This document shows, piece by piece, positions 21,193 to 32,982 of a DNA stretch of 64,000 nucleotides (positions within the stretch are counted from its first letter, which is position 1; every line of letters starts with the position of its first letter). The DNA lies in NCBI RefSeq assembly GCF_008831285.2, contig NC_045139.1:24222412-24286411 (forward strand). Direction: 5' to 3'. The DNA is from Nymphaea colorata. Lineage: Eukaryota > Streptophyta > Magnoliopsida > Nymphaeales > Nymphaeaceae. The notes under the pieces were generated by a model. It was given only the letters and a program-made list of their open reading frames with translations. It was not told the origin of the DNA and made no database searches. A program made the translations under genes and the position numbers.

Positions 21193-23088
21193 ATATGCAT
21201 CAAATTATGAAACAAATTGTAAATCAAGTTATAAATGGAAGTATATGCTAATAAAAAGCATACCAGATCTCCCAAGGCTAATGAAAACCATATGCTTCTA
21301 TGCCAGTCCATATATTGTTTTCTGTTTCTGTGCTCTAGTACGTTTATTGTGGTACATACATGTCTTCACAATTGAAAACCTATTAAACTCTTGACGTTCA
21401 ACGTGGAGATTCAGGTCATGTTTGTATGAACTTCCAGTTTCTGATGGAGATTGAGGAGTTGCAAGATAAAAAAAAAATTGGAACAAGCACAAGAACTGAG
21501 GCAAAGATATGGGATGGAAGAAAGATAGGCATTCGAGAGCACACAGTAAAGAACAAAGGGCATTGATGGATGCAAATGAAAGATGTGATATCTTCATCGG
21601 AGAATAGAATTATTATCAGCTTTGCTCCAACGTTCTTTGATAGAGGGTCATTCAATGTGGTCTTCAGGGTGGCATAAAGTCATAAAAAGAAAAATGTGAA
21701 TATGATTTTTCCAAGAGTTGGCTAAGATATATTACCCTATTTTTGCTCTCAATTTCCCAAACCCAAGCTCACTATAAGCCTTTGACCTCGAGGGGCGTAG
21801 CTAGCTGGTTGGACTGGTGAGCTTATTAAAGTCCAATTGTCACTTCGTTTCTTGTAGCTGCTACTCCTCTAAACAGAAAATGGTGAATGTACAATACTTT
21901 AGTTGATACGTGTCTCGCTCCCACCCAAGTCTCGAAGCAGTCCTAGACCCTTGGGAAAGGGCTTGGTCACAGGGACAAACAACCAACCTGCAGCTAATTA
22001 TCCTGTTCAGTCATTGTCTCGCCAGAAAATGATATATAGGTTGTGATGCGGGGTCTTCTGGCTTTAGCCCATCCAGTGGCTAGATGGTGATACTCCAGGT
22101 TTGTCATTATCTTGCACTCCATACCCATTCAAATAATATATGCAGATCTTTAGATGAAGACGAACAGACATTTCCAGCTGACAGTGAAGGTGCATCGCAT
22201 GCACTGAATTGTGAAAAGGGAACAAGCTTGATGTAGGTCTATCAAATAGGGTTGGAGAATCTCAGCAAATATGACTTGGGTGGATCTTTCTCAAATCCAA
22301 ATGAGGATGCATTTCTTGAAATTTTGAGTTTGGAATGTCCTTTTAGATTATCTTTTGTTAGTTTGTTCAGTTTTGGAACATGCATCTAATCCAAAGTGTA
22401 TCCTAAAGATCATATCTGTAATATGGGATGTAAATTGATCCAAATTCATTCAGTTAGATTCAGATCCGTAGATCTTTTTTTTTTCTTAATTCAAAAGGTC
22501 CAAAGGTGGAGTTCAGATACAGGATCATTTTTTTAGTTAATTTTTTATTTTCATTACTTTCAACCTTTATGTGTCCAACTTAGTTTCTTTATCACCACTT
22601 TTTAAATTCTTAGGTTTTTTCCTAACATTCTTTTCTTATAGTTTTCTCTATGGCCTCATGGAAAACTCGATTTACACAATAAGGTTCCCACTATTGAAGG
22701 AACCGCCCATTTGTAAAAATCTTGTAACTAGTGATCATTTTTTACTTAGTTTGAACTCCCAAAGGAGTTACAAATGTTGCTTTCCAAGGCTTCTCTTTGT
22801 CATTTATATATGGAAATCGAAAGTTCACAACAAGTTAACCAATGCAGGAGTGTTTGGACTCACTCCTTGCTCCTCGTGGGCTCTGACCCTTGGGGTTAGT
22901 CTTATATGGTTATGTTTATTCACTGGTACGCAGGGGTGGAGATAGGTGGGGGCTCCGTGGGGCGTATGCTCCATAGTGACCAATTTGAAACTTTGAATTT
23001 GTATGTTGAACCTTAGTAGACTTGGGTAGCTCCACAGACCAGGGTCACTGCATCACAACCAAATGAAAATTTTTTAATTATATATTTA
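21193..23088. other. Non-coding region between LINE and copia fragment
   Basis: No gene recognised. Open frames of 75-124 codons here are AT-rich and without domains. A gtagctagctggttgg stretch near 21798 resembles a tRNA-type A box but has no matching B box. Words of the 'gattcagat' repeat family occur at 22430-22475. Confidence 0.4.
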
Positions 23089-23129
23089 GTGCTCCATGAA
23101 AAAAAAAAAGTTTTTGGCTCTACCCTTGC

Positions 23130-23780
23130 TGGTAAACTGTCAAAGTGTATGTTACGTTACCTCAGGCAAACTCTTCATTCAATGGTCGTAGAATCTATAC
23201 ATGCATATAATGATGCAAACTGGGCAAGGAACTTAGACAACAGAAAATTGACTGTGGATGTGTGTTATTTCTTTGTGTTAACCTTCTCTCTTGGAATGCC
23301 AAAAAGCAAAATTCAGTTTCTTGTTCAAGTTCAGAAGCTGAGTATATATCATGCCATTTCCAATATTGCTGTCGAGCTCATTTGGGCTCAATATTTACTT
23401 CAAGAGTTGCCTGTCTGTAAAACTCCCTCCTACATTATGGTGCAACAATAGTAGTGCCATCTTCATGTCTGCACAACCAATTTTCTACCAAGGCAGCAAA
23501 CACATGGGTATAGAAATCTATCTTTTCACGATCGCATTGCTAAAGGCCAGCTTCAAGTTGAGCATATTCCCTCTTCTCATCAGCTTGCTGACATCTTTAT
23601 TAAGCCTTTATCCATTGACCAGTTTGAAGAGCTTCGTGCCAAACTTCAAGTGCTACCTGGATCCCTATGTTCGAGGGAGGATATTAAGGAAGCCATTGCT
23701 GAATTTGCAGACCAAGTTCTGTTCAAATCTGCGCCAAATTGTGCTATCTCGTCTAATAAGTCGTCCATCCTCCTACAATT
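23130..23780 (+). pseudogene. Ty1/copia RNase H fragment
   Basis: Plus-strand remains of the 3' end of a copia pol gene. The order is MLRYLRQTLH, HAYNDANWARNLDNRK (the RNase H A-D-W type motif, with Asn for Asp), AVELIWAQYLLQEL, then after a +1 change LPPTLWCNNSSAIFMS. After another change QLQVEHIPSSHQLADIF and EELRAKLQ-like words run to a stop near 23780. At least two frameshifts break it. It is a different copia lineage from the element at 7-10 kb, judging by these motifs. No integrase or RT core was recognised upstream, so it is a fragment; a 3' LTR may follow but was not identified. Confidence 0.8.
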
Positions 23781-23789
23781 TTAGCAACA

Positions 23790-26700
23790 ACTTTGGTAGG
23801 TTTACTTATCTGGTTCATGTTGATAAAATTGAATCTGATCTTGTTTGTAACAAACAAGGCCGGCTGAAAATGGAAATTGATCAAGCATTTTCTTTGGTGA
23901 ATGTAGGCAAAATTGTTGAACCATGCAACTCCTGTGTTCTCCCTTTTTGCTTTTCTCTCTCTCTATCTCTCTGAGATGCTCATTGATTTGCCAAAAACAA
24001 AAGGGAACTCTAAGTGGACCCTTGGATTCTTGCCTATTAGAGATCCAACAATCCAATAAAAGTGCCCCAACATCATTTCATTTGCTTCAGTAAGAAAGAT
24101 CAACGTCCTTTTCCCAATTTTCTCCTAGATCTGTAAATCAAGGAAGCTTTTTCCTCATCCCAATCTGAAAAATCAGCTTGTGCTAACAATTTTTTCATGA
24201 ATTTATTTGGTTTGTTTCCCTTTTTCAGCCATCTGCAAAATATTTTGGACTCTTCTATAATGATTTTGAGTGATTGGTTCCACATTGAATCCATCACCTT
24301 TCTTATCAAGTTCCTCTTGTAAACGAGAAATGTATAAAGGCTACAACAATTTCATCAAGTATCAAGAAGAAGATCAAGAATGATAAAGGCACTGAAATAA
24401 ACATGGTGGGGATGCAACACTAGCAGCAAATAACGTTGCCAAACTTGGCATGCAATAGAAAAATATGGTCAAATAGTAATTGGGTAGAGGCAGGTTTAAA
24501 AACACTTCATGACATTCTTCTCTCTTGGGTCCAAGAAGATGAAGGATCTTTGATGCAACATTTACTAACTTATTAATTTTCTCACGTCACTAAAGGGTTT
24601 TTTCTTTTTTTTTATGACACTGGTATTTTCAAAATGACAATTTCTCTTGGGTTAATATTTTCTAATCCGATTTTCAAAATTATTTTTTCAAATTTTTATA
24701 GAAAAGCATCCTACAAACCAATTTATCAACTTCATAACGCCCATGCTCGCCCTTCTAGGAGCCGAAAGTGGTCATGTACATACCTGTGTGTCTGTGTGTA
24801 ATAACTAAAGTACCCCTATTAAAAATTTTTAAAAAAAAAAGACTTTTGAAAGGATAAAATGGAAATTACAAAAACATTAAAAAAACTAAAACGTACATAG
24901 ATTTAAAAAAAAAATTCTAAAATGCCACCGCATCCTTCTTTCCTTCCCTTGGTGCATATTTGTTGGTGCATATTTGTTGCGTACACAAAGGTGTACACAC
25001 AACTCAATCTCCTATGGACGGGGCCTTCTCTTCCCTAAAACACACTAATCGGACCCATTCACCAGTTGTTCAAGTTCATCTATAAATCGACCGCACATTG
25101 TTATGGTTCTCGTCCTCCCAACTTGGGGATAGTGACGTTCGGTTAGGTGATGATGCTCAAGTTCAAGCTTCCCAATATCATAATACCGTCGTTAATGAGC
25201 AAAGATGTGCCCATCAACCGGTATCAACAAATCATTATCAAGTGAGACGTGACAGCTCTTATATGCATGTCACACATTCAAAGTCAAAGAAAAACCAAAC
25301 CGATTTCGATTTAATAGCTTAAAGAGTACCAAATTTCAATTTTTAAGCACTCTTCAATATCTTAGAAATTTTCTTATTTTCAATGTTTTAAATATAACTT
25401 TTTTGTCGTTTTTTTACAATCAAATTCAACTGAATGAGTGGATCGGACCGCTTATTGGGTGGTGGCACCATGTGGGGTCGAAGTATTAATGGGTCAAAAG
25501 TACAAGAATGAGTGTTGTTGACTCTGCCTTATCTCTTCATGAGTTTGACTCAGTTAAGAGAGATCGTAAGCAAAATGAACTTTGAATGAAAAAATAGGGC
25601 AAGAGACAGCAGGCTTAGGACTACACCTAAAAGCCCTTCTAGAAGTTAACTGCTCACCTGCTCATGACCACCCACTCTACCCACTCGATTTCAAGATATC
25701 TTGATATTTCCTAACCTTTGATTATTTTATCAAACTTTTTGAACGTCTCTTGCAAGAGTCAAAAGGACATTGGTAATATGTGCAAGGCAACTGTATAGTG
25801 CCTCTTTTCTACAGCATGTCTGCTCTTGGCACTGATCTTATTAATTTAGGCACAATAATTGGTCTCGACGTTTAGGAAAAGTATGCATGTTTGGTAGTTC
25901 TAACATCACGAGCTATGCAACATCTCTTGTTTTGTTGAACTGCATGCTCTTTTACGTGTACAGGTTCATTGGAAGTCGGCATCATCATGTTTGCTATTTT
26001 TGAAACTCTTTTAATTTATATGGACATCTAAGATCAACGAATTATGGGGAAAGGAAGCAATTGGATTGTTCAGAAGAAAAAAATAAGTACATGACTAAAT
26101 AAAGTACTAGTTGTTATTTGCGTGGATCTGTGTTGGAATTGCTCACACAAGCTCAGATGTGCCTCCTCCACTGGTTTCCTTGATCGTTGAGGTTCTGTTC
26201 AAATGCTTCTTTTGTGTCTGATTTTGATATGGGCATATACACGACTTGCAATATCTGACATTTTATGTAATAGACATAACGGGAACCTGAGGAGTGTGGG
26301 GAAGGACGGTGGCTTCAGCCTTCATTCGTCAGTGTGGTACCCTCTAAGTTATTTCAAGGAAGTTGATGCACCAGTTTTTTAATGTGTGAATCATTTTCTA
26401 ACATTTCAGAGAAAAAAAAAACATCTTTTCATGCATATTTCTCTTGCTTGATTCAAGTTTGTAGATACATCAATATTGACTGGTTAATAGAATCATGTCT
26501 AGGATCAAGTCAAGTTGTAAAACTCTTTTGTTTTCTTGGTTCAAGTTCTTGCACTTGGTTTTTAGGCCCCTCAACACTTGCACTGGATCAAAGCCAACTT
26601 GGTCAGTTCTTTCGGTGCAGAAATGGAGGTTCGGGTGTATAATCACTGGGGTCACAAATAGAACGTCCCCGAGAAGCTTGCTTCCCAGCTAATATTGTTC

Positions 26701-27200
26701 AAGTCAAAGACGGATAGGATGACGCCTTTCTGGCTCAAATTCCACACGAGAGGAGGTTTTATTAAAAACGCGGCGAAATTGACACAAGTATGCATGACAT
26801 CCATATCTACGTAGTTGGTTAATTAAAAAATCATTTTATAGCTACATCACATATATTCGCCTAAAAGCATGTCGCTACATCTTTGCTTTCTTAATCTTAA
26901 TATATTCTCGAATGTGATATTGGACGTCTAATCGGTTTGCCCCTTAAGGTTTAGGACAATTTATTAACGCTTACTACATTTATAAATTTATGGACTAGCT
27001 AGCAACGGGCCATGCCTTCGATGGGTATAGCCAAGGGCTTGGCCCATTATGAGCTGAGGCATGGGCCGACTTTTGACATTCAAGCCTATCAAGATATTGG
27101 ATGGACCAGTCCATTTAATTAGGGTCCGCTAACACCAGTCATAGGCTTCTTATGGGGGCCCAAATTAAGGGTAATTGGTGAAATGTTTAGAATGTTGATA
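23790..27200. other. Non-coding region
   Basis: No gene recognised. Short frames at 23802-24309 (minus), 25098-25322 and 26382-26692 show no domain. 27000-27090 contains near-inverted gggccatgcc / ggcatgggcc words, possibly the edge of a transposon. Confidence 0.4.
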
Positions 27201-27217
27201 GATACATTGTCAGTGTG

Positions 27218-27254
27218 TGTGTGTGTCTATATATATATGTGTGTGTGTGTGTGT
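27218..27254. repeat. TG/TA microsatellite
   Basis: A compound run of (TG)n, a short TA block and (TG)n again. Non-coding. Confidence 0.9.
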
Positions 27255-27523
27255 TAATGTTTAATTGAATGATAAAAAATTAAGTAATGATAGTTGAGAG
27301 GAGAATTTTTCTTCAAAATTTCATGAAAACAAATCTTTTTTTCTTGAGTGGGATTTGACCTATAGTCTATTTAAATTGAATCAGCCAGGTATCAAATAGA
27401 TTGTTTGCATTGTGCCCCCTACAATCCCTTGGTTGGCCTGGTTCTTTTATTTCTAATTGTGGTATTGTGGTATTGGGCTTCATTTATGCCTACAAGGGCC
27501 AACTGGCTGTTTCCAGGTTGGTT

Positions 27524-27677
27524 TAGGGAGCATTTGGCAACAGGAACACTAAGACGGTGTTCCATATAAACTCAAGTTCATGGAACACTGTTTTCTAGTG
27601 TTCTATGAATATACGTGAATCTTTGGGTTAAATTCATGAAACATTCTTTGATTGCGCCTATTGCCAAAGTCCTCCTA
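27524..27677. mobile_element. MITE-like element, family A copy 1
   Basis: About 154 bp with imperfect inverted ends: TAGGGAGCATTTGGCAACAGG on the left matches TAGGAGGACTTTGGCAATAGG read from the right end. Internal words gttctatgaat and attcatgaaaca are shared with the copy at 36.2 kb. No coding capacity. The TAGGG-type ends suggest hAT, but no convincing 8-bp duplication flanks it. Confidence 0.5.
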
Positions 27678-28945
27678 AGGAGAAAGCCTGGTCCGGCCCT
27701 GCTTCCAGCCCTATTTGGGCTTCGTAAGAGGTGATGACCACCAAATATAGGATTTTTTATTTAATAAAGGAAAGACATTCTTAAAGTGGGAGAAGTGGCA
27801 GCAGGCAGTAGGTTAATCTGCTTCCATAGTTCCTTTAGACTTCCTACCCCAGATCTAGAGTTTGATGGCTCGTTCAAATCGTCTAGTGAAAGCAAATTGA
27901 ATGCAGAAAGCATGTACACCACCACCTCTCTTTGAATGCCATGCGCATTTGAATTGTTTAATATATAAAATCAATGGTTTAGTTTGAATGACCAAGATAA
28001 GAAAAGGGATCCATTATAGTAGTCGTTGTATGCCATCATTGGTGGTTCTTATCAGATGTTACAAGTCCACCATTGGAAGAAACATCCAACTTCTTTGAAG
28101 CTGGTAAGAAATTTAGATAGATTAAGAAAGGAGCTAGCCGTTGACAATAAGCTTTATCTAAATTGATAAATCGTGCAAAGCAAGCCAAAGGGTCACGAAA
28201 TTGACCAAATAAATTAGGCTGACATTAGGTATATCCTATATAGTTTTATAAGATGCATACCAGCTCATAAGTTTCAGAATTTTGTTGTGTTCCTATCCCC
28301 AGATGCGAACATGTCATGATTAGTTTCTATAGTTTACAAGATTAGCAAAACATAGTGCAGTTTGATTAGATAAACAAAATGTATTGGATTCTCCTTTATG
28401 AGGATTATCTTAGTGTCTTTTAAGTTCCCTTTAGATGCTTTCACTAATGGAATTTAAGCATTAATCAAAGAACGAATTTACACAAAATAAACTTCATTTT
28501 TTCAAATATCATGTGCACAAAGACTTCTTTTTTCATTTTCTAACCAAGTAGGTTAAGAAGACCAACTTAGCAAGTTCGCCTAGGGTTGCCTGTGCAACAC
28601 CTTGAAAGACTACTAATACACTGCCCTCAATTTGGCTTGTCAATTTACTTATAATAATAATTGATCATGGCAGTTGGTAGCTTTATTAGAGATACTGCAC
28701 AACTCTAAACAGTCATATAAGTCGAATCCCTACCAAAAGCAAATGGGTCTCTTACTACCAAAACTTTTTCTGGTGGAATATTTAAAACATGAAAAGATAA
28801 ACCTTACTACCAAAAATAACTCTATGTCACTGTCACCCTAAATCTTAGCTTTGAATCACTAATTTTCAAACCTCACTAAATTGCAAAGGGACTAAGTTTC
28901 AGGCCATCTCTTTTCAATAATTGGAGCATGACTATTTCTCCATTG

Positions 28946-31728
28946 AACATCTTATGAGCACATTCAAGAAAGTCATGTTAACACATTTCTAAGAATGTTG
29001 TTGAGTGCATTTCCCACAATGAATATTCAAACCTCACTTAATTGTCAAGAGACTAAGTTCAGACCATCTCTTTTCGATAATAGGAGCATGACTATTCCTC
29101 CATTGAACCATTGTATTAATACATTGGAAGTGATTGGTAGCAACAACAGCTCACTAGTGGACAACGCATGTTAGGAGAAGTCAATCAGACCGCTCAATCT
29201 AAGGAACACATTAATTTAACAAACCACATCTACGTCATCATCATAATCCAATTGCAAAATGTGCTTTCTAAGTTATCTCTATACAGATATGTGATGCATG
29301 TGAATATTTCAAATAAAAAATACTCATTTTTCCTTTATTATTGTTAAAATAAAGGGAATGCCATCTTTCAATTTGCTTAGTTTAGTGTACGGGGACTAGC
29401 CTCACAATGTGATGAGCATTGAAAGATTTTTCGTGCAAACAACAAGAAGATCTTGAAATTGTTTAATGATTTCACAGGTATACAGTTCCAAACTCAGTTT
29501 GATATAAAAATTTAAAATATATGGATAATTTGAAAATATGCACGTAAATATTTTATTAAATTTCTTATAGTAGTAGCATCATGCACTAGAATACTTACAA
29601 TGAAACCCTCAACAAATGGAGCATCATAATATAAAAAACACCAAATGGACCGGATGAATATTGTGAATATAGCCACCTCTTAAATGTGGTTTGAAATATC
29701 ATTTTATGTATGAATGTTCCACAATGTAGTTGGGATGAGGCAGTTCTCGTTATTTTTTTGAAGTTAACTTTGAAGCATCAAAGCCGAATAAAATTTTATA
29801 GGGAGAACATATCCTTAATGCACTTTAGGTTTTCCAATTGAACATCTTTTGAGCACATTCAAGAAAGTCATGTTAATACATTTCTAGGAATGTCGTTGAG
29901 TGCATTTCCCACAATGAATATTCAAACCTCACTTAATTGTAAAGAGACTAAGTTCAGGCCATCTCTTTTCGATAATAGGAGCATGACTATTTCTCCATTG
30001 AACCATTGTATTAATACATTGGAAGTGATTGGTAGCAACGACAACTCGCTAGTGCACAACACATGCTAGAAGAAGTCAATCAGGCCGCTCAATCTAAGAA
30101 ACACATTAATTTAACAAACCACATCTACGTCATCATCTTAATCCAATTGCAAAATGTGTTTTCTAAGTTATCTCTGTATAAATATGTGATGCATGTGAAT
30201 ATTTTAAATAAAAAAGACTCAATTTTCCTTCATTATTGTTAAAATAAAGGGAATGTCATCTTTCAATTTGCTTAGTTTAGTGTACGGGGACTAGCCTGAC
30301 AATGTAACATGCATTGAAAGATTTTTCATCTAAACAACAAGAAGGTCTTGAAATTGTTTAATGGTTTCACAGGTATACAGTTCCAAACTCAGTTTGATAT
30401 AAAAATTTGAAATACATGGATAATTTGACAAGACAATGATGAAAATATGCACGTGAATCTTTTATCAAATTTCTTATAGTAGTAGCATCATGCACTAGAA
30501 TACTTACAATGAAATGGAGCAACAGAATGTAAAAACACCAAATGGACCGGATGAATATTGTGAATATAGTCACCTCTTAAATGTGGTTTGAAATGTCATT
30601 TTATGTATGAATGTTACACAATGTAGTTAGGATGAGGCAGTTCTCGTTGTTTTCCTGAAGTTTACTTTGAAGCATCAAAGCCGAATAAAATTTTATAGGG
30701 AGAACATGTCTTGGATGCACTTTAGGTTTTCCAATTGAACATCTTATGAGTTCATTCAAGAAAGTCATGTTAATACATCTTTAAGAATGTCGTTGAGTGC
30801 ATTTCCCATAATGAATATTCAAATCTCACTTAATTGTAAAGAGACTAAGTTCAGGCCATCTCTTTTCTATAATAAGAGCATGACTATTTCTCCATTGAAC
30901 CATTGTATTAATACATTGGAAGTAATTGGTAGCAATGACAGCTTGCTAGTGAACAACACATGCTAGAAGAATTCAATCAGACTGCTCAATCTAAGAAACA
31001 CATTAATTTAACAAGCCACATCTATGTCATCATCTTAATCCAACTGCAAAATGTGCTAAGTTATCTCTATATAGATATGTAATGCATGTGAATATTTCAA
31101 ATAAAAAAGACTCACTTTTCCTTCATTATTGTTAAAACAAAGGGAATCTCATCTTTCAATTTGCTTAATTTAGTGTACCTGGACCAACCTCACAATGTGA
31201 CATGCATTGAAAGTTTTTTCGTGCAAACAACAAGAAGGTCTTGAAATTGTTTAATGATTTCACAGGTATACGGTTCCAAATTCAGTTTAATATAAAAATT
31301 GAAAATACATGAATAATTTGACAATGATGAAAATATGCTCGTGAATCTTTTTTCAAATTTCTTATAGTAGTAGCATGATGCACTAGAATACTTGTAATGA
31401 AACCCTCAACAAATAGAGCACCAAAATGTAAAAAACACCAAATGGACCTGATGAATATTGTGAATATAGCCACCTCTTAGGCTCTTACATGTGGTTTGAA
31501 ATATTATTTTGTGTATGAATGTTCCACAATGTAGTTGGGATGAGGCAGTTTTGTTGTTTTCATAAAGTTAACTTTAAAGCATCAAAGGTGAATAAAATTT
31601 TATAGGAAACACATGTCTTGAAAGCATTTTAGGTTTTCCAATTGAACATCTTTTGAGCACATTCAAGAAAGTCATGTTAATACATTTATAAGAATGTCGT
31701 TGAGTGCATTTCCCATAACGAATATTTA
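28946..31728. repeat. Tandem array of a ~0.9-kb unit, 3.1 copies
   Basis: Units begin with attgaacatct at about 28946, 29841, 30738 and 31645, giving periods of about 895, 897 and 907 bp; the fourth is cut off near 31728. Shared words include gagtgcatttccca, aggccatctcttttc, gtagtagcat and caatgtagtt. Just before the first unit, 28866-28945 repeats an internal piece of the unit (29030-29107), so the array edge is rearranged. The unit is AT-rich; small frames within it (for example 30367-30573 and 31282-31473, minus) are homologous to one another because of the repetition and are not evidence for a gene. Confidence 0.93.
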
Positions 31729-32387
31729 ATGACAAAAAAGGGTATGAGTGTTAGGAACCTGAATAAATAAAATACACATATTAAAGGATCATAAATATTT
31801 TTAGAAGGAATTGACTTTCTTGGAAGCAAACTCAACAGTGGCCTTCTTGAATCTAGTGAAATGATGAATTCGGATATGTCCATCACCTTATTATCTTGGC
31901 ACTTTGCATCTTTGAAGACATGCAAGGTCTTGAATTGGATTAAAAAGCTTCTATCAGTTGCACAAGATTAAGATGAGGTTTAAATCCATGCAAAAATGAA
32001 ATGATCTAAAAGAGTAATTAAGCACCCCCAAACCAGGTATATGTCATATTAATGATATATCTAAACTGTTTTCCTCCATAATAATTTGGCAAAGAAAGTT
32101 TGTGTAGTCTTGCTAGTAGGACATAAAGAATATCAGGACAATTATTAGTGTGCCAAGTTAAGAAAATCCCATAGTACCTCAACTAGTCACCATATGCATG
32201 GTTATGAAAATTGACTAACAATTAAAGCTGGTTTGGGTTCAATAAGACTAGATCAAATTATATGTCATACATTGTGCAACTTCAAAGAACAAAAAGTGGT
32301 GATTGTAAAATATGCATGGACGGCATGAAGATAATTAATGATGTTAACTTAAGAGTTTGTTATCAAAATAAAGAAACATCTCCATCA

Positions 32388-32546
32388 ACAATTCGAAATA
32401 AGGGGCTAGGAAACCTAAGATACTTCTTTGAAATTAAAATTTTCCACTCAAGTAGAGGCATAGTTATGTGCCAATACATGTTGGACATCCTCGTGAAAAC
32501 TGTCATGCATAAAACTCGTCTCTACCCAATCGGAATTAAACTTTGA
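32388..32546 (+). pseudogene. Ty1/copia reverse transcriptase fragment
   Basis: A short plus-strand frame reads GLGNLRYFFEIKI, SRGIVMCQ and YMLDILVKT, the segment just after the YVDD motif in copia RT (usually 'DLG.L.YFLGIEV... GI..SQ..Y..DLL..'). The catalytic YVDD itself and everything else are missing. It is an isolated relic of about 50 codons. Confidence 0.65.
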
Positions 32547-32895
32547 AGTGACAAAATTAAATGATTGAGAGATCTTCCCTAATATATCAAGTTACAGTCA
32601 ATAATGGCTTTTGGGCAAACTTACATGTCTTATATCCAAATATTAATTAACCATACAACTTAATTGATTAATGCATGTGTTCTTCATCAATCCATCTATA
32701 ATAATTAATCTGGTGTATATTATCTTTGTATTTGAGGCCACTATGAAAAGAAATTGTTGTGCAAATATCATTAGATACTCTAACATTTATTAAATAGGCA
32801 CCTCAAAAGATTTCTAGTCCATTAATTCAAACTATTATGTTTATGTTGGAATCAACCTTGTCTCATCAGAAAAATAATTGTAGTCAGATCAAGTG

Positions 32896-32897
<2 letters not shown>

Positions 32898-32980
<83 letters not shown>
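32898..32980. repeat. Long (AT)n microsatellite
   Basis: An uninterrupted AT dinucleotide run of about 83 bp, the longest in the window. Non-coding. Confidence 0.97.

Positions 32981-32982
<2 letters not shown>

Noticed and set aside
21795-21830. tRNA-like gtagctagctggttgg stretch
   Set aside because: The A box is one base short, and no B box or acceptor stem follows.
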